Assembly: GCA_031551625.1 (NCBI GenBank)
Contig: JAVBNJ010000046.1
Span: 1-47,622, forward strand
Length of the DNA: 47,622 nt
Direction of reading: 5' to 3'
From: JAVBNJ01 sp031551625
GTDB taxonomy: Bacteria > Bacteroidota > Bacteroidia > Bacteroidales > UBA932
Numbering within the stretch: the stretch's first letter is position 1; each line of letters starts with the position of its first letter. Positions 15,024 to 24,488 of the stretch are shown piece after piece. Both the position numbers and the translations under genes were made by a program. Under the pieces are notes generated by a model. That model was not told the DNA's origin and made no database searches. It saw only the letters and a program-made list of their open reading frames with translations.

Positions 15024-15056
15024 TTTGGAACATACCTTATTTTATGTGTTACTTTG
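15024..15056 (+). promoter_or_regulatory. Probable topA promoter
   Basis: TTTG (15024-15027), 21 bases, then TTACTTTG (15049-15056), one mismatch from TAnnTTTG. It lies 18 bases before the ATG at 15075, so the leader would be very short. The same TTACTTTG variant precedes porP. Confidence 0.4.
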
Positions 15057-15074
15057 CAAAAAAATAATTTTGCT

Positions 15075-17489
15075 ATGCAAGACAATTTAGTAATCGTGGA
15101 GTCCCCTGCCAAAGCCAAGACTATCGAAAAATTCTTAGGTGCCGATTTCCTTGTGAAATCAAGCTTCGGACACATCCGCGACCTCGCAGAAAAAAATTTG
15201 GGTATCGATCTTAAAAATAATTTTGAACCGGAATATATCGTATCGGACGACAAGGAGAAAGTAGTAGCCGAGTTAAAAAAGCTGGCCGGTAAAGCGAAAA
15301 CAGTTTGGCTGGCATCCGATGAAGACCGCGAGGGAGAAGCTATTGCATGGCACTTGGCCGAAACGTTGAAATTGGATCCGAAAAAAACGAAGCGTATCGT
15401 GTTTCACGAAATCACAAAGGATGCTATCCTTAATGCGGTAGAACATCCTCGCGCCATTGATATGAACCTTGTGAATGCCCAGCAAGCTCGTCGTGTACTC
15501 GACCGTTTGGTAGGCTTCGAAGTATCGCCGGTATTGTGGAAGAAAGTAAAATCGGGTCTTTCGGCAGGCCGTGTGCAGTCGGTGGCTGTGCGGCTGATTG
15601 TGGAGCGCGAGCGCGAAGTTTTGAACTTCCAAGCGGTGCCGTCGTTCAAAGTAAGCGGTTTGTTCGAACCCACCGATGGTGCCGATAAATTCAAACTTAA
15701 AGCCGACTTATCCGAACGCTTTGCCGACGAAAAGAAAGCACAAGCTTTTTTGGAAAAATGCAAAACAGCCGGTTATACGATTACAGCCATTGAGAAGAAA
15801 CCTTCGAAACGTATGCCTGCTCCGCCGTTCACTACATCGACATTACAGCAGGAAGCGTCGCGCAAGCATGGTTTCTCGGTGAGCCAAACCATGAGTATTG
15901 CACAACGCTTGTACGAAGCGGGGTTGATTACCTACATGCGTACCGACTCTACCAACCTTTCGGAATTGGCGCTGGGAGCGGCCCGGAAAACAATTACAAA
16001 ATTGTATGGTGCTAATTATTCGAAGACACGCCAGTTTGCTACCAAAAGCAAAGGCGCGCAGGAAGCCCACGAAGCCATCCGCCCTACCTATATGGAGAAT
16101 ACCGAAATTGAAGGCAGTGCGCAGGAATGCAAACTTTACGATTTGATTTGGAAGCGTACCATTGCTTCGCAAATGGCCGAAGCGCAGTTGGAGAAAACGG
16201 AAGTAACTATTAATGTTTCTACGGCACCGCAAACGTTTCAGGCCACCGGCGAAGTGATTTTGTTCGACGGGTTCTTGAAAGTATACATGGAAACAAGCGA
16301 CGATGAAACGGACGACAAGACGGACAGCGGCCTGCTGCCCCCGTTGAAAAACAAGCAAGTGTTGAGCGCCTTGGAAATCACGGCTACCGAGCGTTTCTCG
16401 CAACGTCCGCCACGTTATACCGAAGCAAGTTTGGTGAAACGCTTGGAAGAGTTAGGTATTGGCCGCCCTTCGACGTATGCACCAACCATTTCGACGATCA
16501 TCAACCGCGGCTATGTGATGAAAGAAGACCGCCCGGGAGTGGAGCGAAAATACACGCAATTGGTATTGAGTAAGCAAGCCATTGCTAAAAAAATGTTGTC
16601 GGAAATTACCGGTGCCGAAAAATCCAAATTGTTTCCGAGCGATATTGGTATGCTGGTAAACGATTTTCTCAATGAGTATTTCAAAAACATTCTTGATTAT
16701 AGCTTTACGGCCAATGTGGAAGAGGAATTTGACGAAATTGCCGAAGGAAAATTAGTGTGGAACAAAATGATTGGCAAGTTCTACAAGCCTTTCCACCAGA
16801 ATGTAGAGCAAACCCTCGAGGTATCGCGCCCGATGAATGCCGAACGGGTACTAGGTAAAGATCCGAAGACGGGCAAAACAGTTTCAGCGCGTATTGGCCG
16901 CTATGGCCCGTTGGCACAAATAGGCGATAATGACGATGAGAAAAAACAATTTGCATCGTTGCAGAAAGGCCAGTTGATAGAAACCATTACGCTCGAAGAA
17001 GCGTTGAAATTGTTTGAACTCCCGCGCCCTGTGGGGACTTATGAAACGAAAGATGTTGTGGCTTCGGTAGGCCGTTTCGGGCCGTACATTCGCTTTGGCT
17101 CCGAGTTTGTGTCGCTTAAAAAAGAAGATAGCCCCTACACGGTAACTATTGACCGTGCTATTGAATTGATTGAGGAGAAACGCAAGAAAGACCGCGAAAA
17201 AAATATCAAAACATTCGAGAAAGAAGACATTCAGGTATTGAACGGTCGATTCGGGCCATATATTGCACACGCGAAGGCCAATTACAAAATTCCGAAAGGT
17301 ACCGACCCGCATGCACTGACATTGGAAGAATGCCTAGCTATTATAGACTCGCAAAAAGATAAAGTAACTGTAAAAGCAAAACCAGCTGCAAAAGCCAGGG
17401 GCACAAAAGTTGCTGCTGCCAAGTCAAAAACGACTACTGCAAAAAAAACAACTGCCGCTGCAAAGAAAGCTACTACGAAGAAGAAGTAA
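15075..17489 (+). CDS. topA: DNA topoisomerase I (type IA)
   Basis: TopA relaxes negative supercoils. I start at the ATG at 15075 (MQDNLVIVESPAKAKTIEKFLG), the standard Toprim N-terminus, giving 804 aa. An in-frame GTG at 15012 adds a leader that overlaps the promoter. The Toprim metal site is DEDREGEAIAWHLA (about residue 80) and the catalytic Tyr is in GLITYMRTDST (about 290). C-terminal topoisomerase repeats with GRFGPYI follow. No zinc-finger cysteines are seen. The last 40 residues are a Lys/Ala/Thr tail (AKKTTAAAKKATTKKK), resembling histone H1 tails and likely to bind DNA non-specifically. topA opens a forward block that continues into the T9SS genes. Confidence 0.96.
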   Translation: MQDNLVIVESPAKAKTIEKFLGADFLVKSSFGHIRDLAEKNLGIDLKNNFEPEYIVSDDKEKVVAELKKLAGKAKTVWLASDEDREGEAIAWHLAETLKLDPKKTKRIVFHEITKDAILNAVEHPRAIDMNLVNAQQARRVLDRLVGFEVSPVLWKKVKSGLSAGRVQSVAVRLIVEREREVLNFQAVPSFKVSGLFEPTDGADKFKLKADLSERFADEKKAQAFLEKCKTAGYTITAIEKKPSKRMPAPPFTTSTLQQEASRKHGFSVSQTMSIAQRLYEAGLITYMRTDSTNLSELALGAARKTITKLYGANYSKTRQFATKSKGAQEAHEAIRPTYMENTEIEGSAQECKLYDLIWKRTIASQMAEAQLEKTEVTINVSTAPQTFQATGEVILFDGFLKVYMETSDDETDDKTDSGLLPPLKNKQVLSALEITATERFSQRPPRYTEASLVKRLEELGIGRPSTYAPTISTIINRGYVMKEDRPGVERKYTQLVLSKQAIAKKMLSEITGAEKSKLFPSDIGMLVNDFLNEYFKNILDYSFTANVEEEFDEIAEGKLVWNKMIGKFYKPFHQNVEQTLEVSRPMNAERVLGKDPKTGKTVSARIGRYGPLAQIGDNDDEKKQFASLQKGQLIETITLEEALKLFELPRPVGTYETKDVVASVGRFGPYIRFGSEFVSLKKEDSPYTVTIDRAIELIEEKRKKDREKNIKTFEKEDIQVLNGRFGPYIAHAKANYKIPKGTDPHALTLEECLAIIDSQKDKVTVKAKPAAKARGTKVAAAKSKTTTAKKTTAAAKKATTKKK

Positions 17490-17505
17490 CATAGTTTTGA
17501 AATTA

Positions 17506-17535
17506 GCATAAGGTTCACAATTTGTAACCTTATGC
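17506..17535 (+). terminator. Stem-loop after topA
   Basis: GCATAAGGTT (17506-17515) pairs perfectly with AACCTTATGC (17526-17535), and ACAA/TTGT can extend it inside. No T run follows, so it may be a weak or factor-aided terminator, a processing site, or simply a protective hairpin between topA and the next gene. Confidence 0.4.
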
Positions 17536-17614
17536 CGGAAACCAACCACATAGTTTGTTTTTAGAAATATTGATAGAAGTCGTTCGCTCTTAACTATTAA
17601 CTCATTCTCACGCC

Positions 17615-18601
17615 GTGCAACTACAATCGATCATACACTACGTGCCCAACAATCAATTGGCAATAGAGTATCCGGGAGCGCAGGTGGCTATTATTGGTAC
17701 GGGTTCGCATAAACCTATTATCCATGCGCTTTGCCTGCTGCATGTTCACCAGTATGTTACGCCTATTCTATATACCGAATGTCCGGAGTCAGAGGTAAAT
17801 AATTTGATAAATGTATGTCTTAAACGGAACCTGACAACGATCATTGTTGGCAATGCCCGTTTTGCACCGGGCGACGAGTCGTTCTCGGCTGCTGTAGTAG
17901 CACCATCGGCCAATGTAAAGACCCAAGAACCTTACAAAAGTATTTTGGAATTTCCTCAGTTAGATATTTTTTCGGCAATCGCATTTCAAACCTATCATAC
18001 GGCATCCGACGATATTTCCTGGCTCGATGAACATCTTTATGAAGCCTTGCGCCTCGGTGCTTTTCGTGAACATCAGGCTTTAGCCGAGCCATTGTTCCGT
18101 GAGTCGCATCATATCTTTTTTGACCTTAACGCCCTGCGTGCCTCCGATGCACCGGAAACTAAAATGCCGTCGCCCAACGGATTATATGCTGAAGAAATGT
18201 GCCAGCTGGCCGCTTTTGCAGGTCGTTCGCCGAAATTGCAAACATTCCGTTTGTTTGGCTATATACCCACACTCTCTCCGCAAACACTTACCGCACAAAC
18301 AGCAGCCCAGGTATTGTGGCACTTGCTCGAAGGGATTGCAGTACGTAATCAGAAAAATGTGCTGCAAACTACCGGGCCGCACGTTAAACGAATTATTGTG
18401 GATATGGGCGAAAACGGGCAAGCTATCGAATTTGTTAACGATACTATTACAGGCTTTTGGTGGTTGCAAATTCCGTTAACAAACGGCGCTCGACGGGTTG
18501 TTGCTTGCTTATCCGATGATTATCATTGTGCATGCCGGCAAGAAATACCGGTGCGTTGGGTGCGTTATTTTCAAAAATTCAATTCAGGGCAAAACATATA
18601 G
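17615..18601 (+). CDS. Degenerate arginase/formiminoglutamase-fold protein
   Basis: The 328-residue product, starting at GTG 17615, resembles the ureohydrolase (arginase, agmatinase, formiminoglutamase) fold. The clearest part is FFDLNALRASDAPETKMPSPNGLYAEEMCQL, split here as FFDLNALRASDAP and PSPNGLYAEEMCQL, which corresponds to the conserved S-x-D-x-D-x-x-D-P region. The metal ligands are not kept. It has DLN where D-x-D is expected, and neither GGDHS nor DAHxD is visible in the N-terminal half. It is therefore likely to be non-catalytic. It sits between topA and the porPKLMN cluster, an order I recall from other Bacteroidota, so a link with T9SS or gliding is possible but unproven. Confidence 0.7.
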   Translation: MQLQSIIHYVPNNQLAIEYPGAQVAIIGTGSHKPIIHALCLLHVHQYVTPILYTECPESEVNNLINVCLKRNLTTIIVGNARFAPGDESFSAAVVAPSANVKTQEPYKSILEFPQLDIFSAIAFQTYHTASDDISWLDEHLYEALRLGAFREHQALAEPLFRESHHIFFDLNALRASDAPETKMPSPNGLYAEEMCQLAAFAGRSPKLQTFRLFGYIPTLSPQTLTAQTAAQVLWHLLEGIAVRNQKNVLQTTGPHVKRIIVDMGENGQAIEFVNDTITGFWWLQIPLTNGARRVVACLSDDYHCACRQEIPVRWVRYFQKFNSGQNI

Positions 18602-18638
18602 CCTTAAAACATCATTTTTTCAAAAATCTTTTATTTTT

Positions 18639-18670
18639 TTTGCTCAATTCGTTTTTATTTAGTTACTTTG
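18639..18670 (+). promoter_or_regulatory. Probable promoter of the porPKLMN operon
   Basis: TTTG (18639-18642), 20 bases, then TTACTTTG (18663-18670), one mismatch from the -7 consensus. It lies 37 bases before the porP ATG. The following gaps in the cluster are short (19-48 bases) and show no obvious terminator. Confidence 0.5.
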
Positions 18671-18707
18671 CATGATTAGTTTGCAAAGAAATTGAGATAA
18701 AAAATGC

Positions 18708-19646
18708 ATGAATATTTGCCGTAAAATACTGCCAACCATTGTGTTAGCTTTTATTTTTAGCAAGGTTTATGCACAGCAAGACCCTCAATTTAATATGGGG
18801 TTTATGGATCCGACATTCATAAATCCCGGTTATGCAGGTAATACAGAAGAAGGCTTGTTTAATGCCGCCGCATACAACCGGTTGGAATTAACAAAGTTTG
18901 ACGGGGCTCCGGTCTCTACGATAGTGAGTGTACAAGGGCCGATTGACATTTTGGGAGTACATAGCGGTATTAGTGTTACGCTACGAAATGAGGTAGCCGG
19001 CTACCTGCGGGCGCCGGGAATGAACCTTGGGTATGCTTACCGCCGGGAACTGGGTAAAGGTCAAGTAGGAGTGGGCCTGTCGTTGGGATTTATTAGCAGT
19101 TGGTATGCGACTACCAGTTGGCGAATGCCCGATGGAGGCACAGATCCTGTGGCACCAACACAGCAAAATGCAGGTGTTGCTTTTGATCTGGGAGCGGGAG
19201 TTTATTACTCCGATAACCGTTGGTTCGGTGGGTTATCATTTACCCATCTTACCAAGCCGGGTTTGGGAATTGATGACAATGCACACTATCGCCCGACAAT
19301 GTATGCAATGGGAGGATATACGTTTTACATTGACAGTATCCGGTGGATGATAAAGCCTATGCTGAACATTGTGTCCGATTTTACGCAAACGAGCTGTAAC
19401 ATTGCTTGTGTAGCTATGTACAACAAGAAATATTGGGGTGGCATTAGTTACCGGTGGGGGCAGTCTGTGGCGGCCATAGTGGGCTTTGAGTTAATCGAAG
19501 CATTGAAAATAGGATATTCCTATGAATTCCCCACTTCGCAGTTGGGCGGCCTTAGTGGCGGTACCCACGAGTTGATGTTGAGCTATTCGTTTTCGGTTAA
19601 GATTGTACGAAGAGCTCAACAATATAAAAGTATAAGATATTTGTAA
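18708..19646 (+). CDS. porP: T9SS outer-membrane protein PorP/SprF family
   Basis: PorP/SprF proteins are outer-membrane beta-barrel proteins of the type IX secretion system. The family binds Ig-like C-terminal regions of partners and is needed for secretion or surface attachment. The 312-residue product has a signal peptide ending in VYAQQ and the family opening QDPQFNMGFMDPTFINPGYAGN. Alternating beta strands run to a C-terminal aromatic strand (HELMLSYSFSVKIV). It is the first gene of the por cluster, 36 bases before porK. PorP family members are often multicopy. This one is the core copy by position. Confidence 0.95.
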   Translation: MNICRKILPTIVLAFIFSKVYAQQDPQFNMGFMDPTFINPGYAGNTEEGLFNAAAYNRLELTKFDGAPVSTIVSVQGPIDILGVHSGISVTLRNEVAGYLRAPGMNLGYAYRRELGKGQVGVGLSLGFISSWYATTSWRMPDGGTDPVAPTQQNAGVAFDLGAGVYYSDNRWFGGLSFTHLTKPGLGIDDNAHYRPTMYAMGGYTFYIDSIRWMIKPMLNIVSDFTQTSCNIACVAMYNKKYWGGISYRWGQSVAAIVGFELIEALKIGYSYEFPTSQLGGLSGGTHELMLSYSFSVKIVRRAQQYKSIRYL

Positions 19647-19682
19647 AAAATATTTAGAACAAGAAAATAAAAATATACGAGT

Positions 19683-21020
19683 ATGAAGAAATCGCTTTAT
19701 CTAACCGTTGCTATTGGATTAGCTTTTTGCATGCAGGGCTGCATTAAATCTAATTACGGTTATAGTGGCGAAATATCGCGTGGCACAAAAGGTAATGGCA
19801 ATAGAGAAGCGGAAGCACCGCCCTACGGGATGATTTATGTGCCATCGGGTTCTTTTGCATTGGGAAGCAATGATCAGGATGTTATGTGGGCAATGAATGC
19901 CACTACACGTACGACAACGATTAACGCTTTCTGGATGGATCAGACGGAAATCACTAATTTCGAATATCGTCAATTTGTAAGCTACGTGCGCGACTCTGTT
20001 GCCCGTAATTTGATTGGCGGTGTGGATGATACTTATTTCATGCCGGAAGAAGAAGGCGAAGATATTCCTGAAAAGCGCCCTTTAGATTGGTCTAAACGTG
20101 TTAATATTCGCAGAAATACGGATGCAAGAGATGCGTTACGTGAAATGTATTACCAAGGCAATGAAGCGTTCAGCCGTAATGAAATAGACGTGCGTAAGTT
20201 GCTTTACGATTACTCATGGATTGACTATAAGCAAGCTGCTTCGGTGCGTTACGACCCTGTGGAGAAAAAATATGTTGGCTTTGTAATTAATGCCCGGGGC
20301 GAACGCGAAGAAGTAACAGACCGTAGTTCGTTCATTATGAAAAACTCTGTATACGTGTACCCCGATACGCTTTGCTGGATACGAGACTTCTCTTTTTCAT
20401 ACAACGAACCACTCGCTATAAGTTATTTTTCACATGCCGCTTACAATGACTATCCGGTGGTGGGTGTTAGTTGGCAACAAGCAACGGCTTTTTGTTACTG
20501 GCGTACGGATATGTTGCGCAATAGTCCTTCGGCTTCTGCTGCCAACCTCTATCGATTACCCAATGAAAGCGAATGGGAATATGCCGCCCGCGGCGGCCTG
20601 CAAAGCGAATTGTATCCGTGGGGTGGTCCTTACACTACCAACATGGAAGGATGCTTTTTGGCAAATTTTAAACCCCAACGTGGTAAATATAGCCTTGATG
20701 GAGGTGTGTATACTATGCCTGTTGGATCTTATGAACCCAACGATTATGGTTTGTACGACATGGCTGGTAATGTGGCGGAATGGACGTGGGATTCGTATGA
20801 CGAAAACTCATACAGTTTCAACAACGACTTGGCTCCTAACTATAAGACCACCGCTAAATCTACTGATCCGACAGTGCGGAAACGCAAAGTCGTACGTGGT
20901 GGTTCGTGGAAAGATATTTCGTACTTCTTGCAATGCGGAACACGTACTTATGAATATCAGGACTCGTCCCGTTGTTTTATCGGTTTCCGTTGCGTACGTT
21001 CCTATATGGGTAGCCGCTAA
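19683..21020 (+). CDS. porK: T9SS ring lipoprotein PorK/GldK
   Basis: PorK/GldK is an outer-membrane lipoprotein that forms, with PorN, a large periplasmic ring of the T9SS. The 445-residue product has a lipobox (FCMQGC, Cys20). It has a SUMF1/formylglycine-generating-enzyme-like fold, seen as PYGMIYVPSGSFALGSND, the YRLPNESEWEYAARGG block and VVRGGSWKD near the end. In this family the fold serves structure and not catalysis. Length is normal. It precedes porL by 32 bases in the operon. Confidence 0.97.
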   Translation: MKKSLYLTVAIGLAFCMQGCIKSNYGYSGEISRGTKGNGNREAEAPPYGMIYVPSGSFALGSNDQDVMWAMNATTRTTTINAFWMDQTEITNFEYRQFVSYVRDSVARNLIGGVDDTYFMPEEEGEDIPEKRPLDWSKRVNIRRNTDARDALREMYYQGNEAFSRNEIDVRKLLYDYSWIDYKQAASVRYDPVEKKYVGFVINARGEREEVTDRSSFIMKNSVYVYPDTLCWIRDFSFSYNEPLAISYFSHAAYNDYPVVGVSWQQATAFCYWRTDMLRNSPSASAANLYRLPNESEWEYAARGGLQSELYPWGGPYTTNMEGCFLANFKPQRGKYSLDGGVYTMPVGSYEPNDYGLYDMAGNVAEWTWDSYDENSYSFNNDLAPNYKTTAKSTDPTVRKRKVVRGGSWKDISYFLQCGTRTYEYQDSSRCFIGFRCVRSYMGSR

Positions 21021-21052
21021 ATTTTATTTTGTAAATTATAAAAAGCATATTT

Positions 21053-21838
21053 ATGTCAGCTCTTGTTAAACTAGTAACCTCAACCGGTTGGAAAAAAGTT
21101 ACTTCTCACATGTATGGTTTTGGTGCCGCATTGGTTATTATCGGTGCTTTATTCAAGCTCCAACATTGGCCGGGCGCCGGATACATGCTTTCAGTGGGGA
21201 TGATTACCGAATGTGTTATTTTCTTTTTCTCGGCTTTCGAACCTATTCCTACAGAGTATCATTGGGAAGCGGTATACCCGCAATTACTGCATGACGATGG
21301 TCATGCACAACCTGTCCCTATGCGTGCTGCGCAAGGTATGGGAATGTCCGGAGGGGTTGATTTATCAATAGATTCCAACGAGGCCGAAAAATTGAAGCAG
21401 AATGTGGAACGTTTCAACCAGTCGGTGGGTAGTCTTGGTGTATTGGCTACTATCAGCGATACATCAAATAAATTTGTGAACGGCCTGCAACAGGCTGCCG
21501 GGAATATGAATGTGCTGAACGAATCGGCACAAGTATTTGCAACAGCTTACCGTGAAACAGCACAAACTATGACGGCAGGCGGTCAACAAGCTAATGCAAA
21601 CTTGACGACGTTGAACAAAAATCTGCAAGCCGTAAATACTTCGTACGAATTGTACCTGCAAGAACACAACAGTTATCTGGAACATAGTAAGAAAATGATT
21701 TCTACAATGGATAACTCGGCACAACAAGCGCAACAGTTCGATCAGCAAATGATCGCTTTGAATAAACAAATTACCGAACTGAACACAGTGTACACTTCGA
21801 TAGTTAATACGGTAAATGCCTCTTTGAAAAAACGCTAA
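21053..21838 (+). CDS. porL: T9SS inner-membrane motor protein PorL/GldL
   Basis: PorL/GldL forms the proton-driven stator of the T9SS/gliding motor together with PorM. The 261-residue product has two transmembrane helices near residues 20-70 (GFGAALVIIGALFKL and MLSVGMITECVIFFFSA, joined by QHWPGAGY). A conserved Glu lies in the second helix (TECV). A long cytoplasmic helical region rich in Gln and Asn follows, with likely coiled coil. This fits the family architecture. The gene lies 32 bases after porK and 48 bases before porM. Confidence 0.97.
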   Translation: MSALVKLVTSTGWKKVTSHMYGFGAALVIIGALFKLQHWPGAGYMLSVGMITECVIFFFSAFEPIPTEYHWEAVYPQLLHDDGHAQPVPMRAAQGMGMSGGVDLSIDSNEAEKLKQNVERFNQSVGSLGVLATISDTSNKFVNGLQQAAGNMNVLNESAQVFATAYRETAQTMTAGGQQANANLTTLNKNLQAVNTSYELYLQEHNSYLEHSKKMISTMDNSAQQAQQFDQQMIALNKQITELNTVYTSIVNTVNASLKKR

Positions 21839-21886
21839 CCAACAACTTTAAAAACATTAAATTTGTAAACTTTAAATTGAGATTGT

Positions 21887-23440
21887 ATGGCAGGCGGTAA
21901 ACTTACACCACGGCAGAAAATGATTAACATGATGTATTTGGTGCTAACGGCTATGTTGGCGCTGAATGTATCAGCCGAAGTGTTGAATGCATTTAAAACA
22001 ATTGATAAAGGTTTGACAAAAAGTATTACCACCGTACGTGAAAAGAATACCAGTGATTTAAACTTTTTTGCGTTGGCATATAACGAAAATCCCCGTAAAG
22101 TGGCGGTTTGGAAAGAAAAAGCCGAGCGGGTTGATGCCAAATCAAAAGAAATGTATGATTATTTGCAGGACTTAAAAGCCGAAATTATTAAATCGGGAGA
22201 TAATGAGAAATCACCGGCGCTGGAAGATATCGCAAATATTGATGTCGATAAAATTGATGCGATTGACAATACCAATGCAGTGCCCCGTATTATGCTCGGA
22301 GAAAATAATGATGGCAAAGCATACGATCTCCGTAAAAAAATAGAAGAGTATAAGAATTATATTTTGGAGGTTATTGATGACAAATCGCCGTCAGCACGTC
22401 ATTCTATCGAAGAATTGCTACACTTGGTAGACCCGCCAATGGCTGCCGATGGTACACGTACTTCGTGGGAAATTTCTAATTTTGAAAGTACTCCGCTTAT
22501 TTCGGCCATTGCGTTGCTGTCCAAAATGCAATTGGATGTGATGAACTGTGAAAGTGAAGTATTGGGTTTTTTACAGAATCAAATTGATGCAGGCGATTTT
22601 AAATTCTCAAATATTGAAACAGCGGTGATTCCAAATTCTAATTACGTAATTAAAGGAACGGAATATAAGGCCGAAATATTCTTGGCAGCCTATGATCCTA
22701 CGCAGCGTCCGGTATTGAAAATAGGAGGCCGTGAATACAATGCGAACGAAAAAGGGAAGATTGAATTTAAAACACTTGCAACTACTGTAGGCGAAATGAA
22801 ATTGAACGGCCAAGTGGAATTTATTGGCCCGGACGGGAAAACTACCCAACCTGTGAGTTTGGTGTATCAAGTGGCTGAACCGAACGTAGTGGTTTCGCCG
22901 ACCAAGATGAATGTGGTTTACCGTGGCATTGATAATCCGATGAACATTTCATTGTCGGGTGTGTCATTAGATAAGTTGAACCCTGACGTAACTAATGGAA
23001 CCATTACCCGCACAGGCAAAGATTTTATGCTTCGCCCCGGGAGTGGCCGTACTTGCGATATCTCAGTATTTGTCGACGGAAAAAATATGGGTACCCAATC
23101 ATTCCGCGTGAAAGATCTTCCTACTCCAAATCCGGTAGTGGAAGGTATTTCGGGTAAAACAGCTTCGAAAGGCGAATTGGGCGCATCATTGGGTATGTTG
23201 GCCGAGATGAAAGATTTCGACTTTGATTTACGTTATACTGTTGTATCTTTTACAATGTCGGTAAATATTGGCGGATACGAAGAAACTAAAACAGCCAATA
23301 GCTACGCATTTACCGACGAACAAAAGCAATTACTTACCCGTGTTAAACCGGGTCAACGGGTGTCTTTTACGGATATAAAAGCTAAAGGCCCCGACGGCCG
23401 TGTCGTAGAACTTTACGATTTGTCGGTTAAAATTAAATAG
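21887..23440 (+). CDS. porM: T9SS motor shaft protein PorM/GldM
   Basis: PorM/GldM is anchored in the inner membrane by one helix and reaches across the periplasm to the PorK/N ring, transmitting motor force. The 517-residue product starts MAGGKLTPRQKMINMMYLV, with the single membrane helix about residues 12-33. A long helical domain and then several beta-rich domains follow (for example VVVSPTKMNVVYRGIDNPMNI). The length fits the family. It lies 21 bases before porN. Confidence 0.97.
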   Translation: MAGGKLTPRQKMINMMYLVLTAMLALNVSAEVLNAFKTIDKGLTKSITTVREKNTSDLNFFALAYNENPRKVAVWKEKAERVDAKSKEMYDYLQDLKAEIIKSGDNEKSPALEDIANIDVDKIDAIDNTNAVPRIMLGENNDGKAYDLRKKIEEYKNYILEVIDDKSPSARHSIEELLHLVDPPMAADGTRTSWEISNFESTPLISAIALLSKMQLDVMNCESEVLGFLQNQIDAGDFKFSNIETAVIPNSNYVIKGTEYKAEIFLAAYDPTQRPVLKIGGREYNANEKGKIEFKTLATTVGEMKLNGQVEFIGPDGKTTQPVSLVYQVAEPNVVVSPTKMNVVYRGIDNPMNISLSGVSLDKLNPDVTNGTITRTGKDFMLRPGSGRTCDISVFVDGKNMGTQSFRVKDLPTPNPVVEGISGKTASKGELGASLGMLAEMKDFDFDLRYTVVSFTMSVNIGGYEETKTANSYAFTDEQKQLLTRVKPGQRVSFTDIKAKGPDGRVVELYDLSVKIK

Positions 23441-23460
23441 TAAAAATTTATTGTTACGAT

Positions 23461-24363
23461 ATGAAACACTGTATTACTCTCACGTTATTTAGTCTTTTTG
23501 CACTTGCAGGCAGTAGTGTTTTTGCTCAGCAACAACCAGCCACTGTTCAAGCAAAGAAAAGTCTGGTGCTGGACGGCGCTTTCCAACGCGAAATAATCAA
23601 AGATAAAGAACCGATTCCCTATCCTTCCGTTCGCGAGTCCGATGTGATTTGGTCGAAAACTATTTGGCGTACTATTGACCTGCGGGAGAAAATAAATTAT
23701 CCGCTTTACTACCCGACCGAGTTGATGCAGAGCCGGCGCAGTTTGGTGCAAACATTTGTACAGGCTGCCCAATCCGGACAGATAACGGTTTACGATACCG
23801 ATACCGATGAATTTACTACGGTATTGAAGCCGAAAGATATCACCTCGCGTTTCAATGCAGGCGATCGTCGTGTAACCAAGCAAAAAGCCGATGGTTCAGG
23901 CGATACAACGGTGATTATCCGTGGAGAGATTAATTGGGGCGAAGTACAGGAATTACTGATTAAAGAAGTATGGTTCTTTGATAAGCATTATTCGCAAATG
24001 TTTGTACGCATTATCGGTGTTTGCCCTGTGCGTGTGTATAATAAGGAATTGCGTACCGGCAGCGACGAGGAAGATACGATGGGCGAACGTGCAAAACAGC
24101 AACTTTTTTGGGTCTATTACCCCGATGCGCGTAAAGTGCTGGCCAACACTCCTTGCTTTACGGGCGAAAACGAAACGTCGCAAACCTCTTTCGATGATTT
24201 GTTCCTTAAACGCCGGTTCAATTCATACATTGTGGCAGAATCGGATAACCAAAATAACCGCAAGCTAAGCAGCTTCAGCCGCAACGATTTCGAAAAGATG
24301 TTGAAAGCCGAAGAAATCAAGAACAAGCTGTTCAACTTTGAGCAAGATTTGTGGGAATATTGA
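23461..24363 (+). CDS. porN: T9SS periplasmic ring protein PorN/GldN
   Basis: PorN/GldN partners with PorK in the periplasmic ring and contacts PorM. The 300-residue product has a signal peptide (MKHCITLTLFSLFALAGSSVFAQ). The family region has paired Trp/Arg-rich motifs (DVIWSKTIWRTIDLREKIN) and VWFFDKHYSQMFVRIIG. It is the last gene of the cluster, followed after about 45 bases by a strong bidirectional terminator. The length is normal for GldN. Confidence 0.96.
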   Translation: MKHCITLTLFSLFALAGSSVFAQQQPATVQAKKSLVLDGAFQREIIKDKEPIPYPSVRESDVIWSKTIWRTIDLREKINYPLYYPTELMQSRRSLVQTFVQAAQSGQITVYDTDTDEFTTVLKPKDITSRFNAGDRRVTKQKADGSGDTTVIIRGEINWGEVQELLIKEVWFFDKHYSQMFVRIIGVCPVRVYNKELRTGSDEEDTMGERAKQQLFWVYYPDARKVLANTPCFTGENETSQTSFDDLFLKRRFNSYIVAESDNQNNRKLSSFSRNDFEKMLKAEEIKNKLFNFEQDLWEY

Positions 24364-24409
24364 GAGTAACAAGTTCTTCCGCAGATAATGATTCTTTGGG
24401 GACATGATG

Positions 24410-24442
24410 AAAAACGCACAAGTTTAAAACTTGTGCGTTTTT
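24410..24442. terminator. Bidirectional terminator between porN and the ketoacyl synthase gene
   Basis: AAAAACGCACAAGTTT (24410-24425) is perfectly complementary to 24427-24442, giving a hairpin that ends in a T5 run on both strands. It separates the forward por operon from the convergent gene at 24489-25433. Confidence 0.92.
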
Positions 24443-24488
24443 GTTCTAATAGTAGAGCGAATCTGTCGTCTACGGAATTTGTGAAAAA

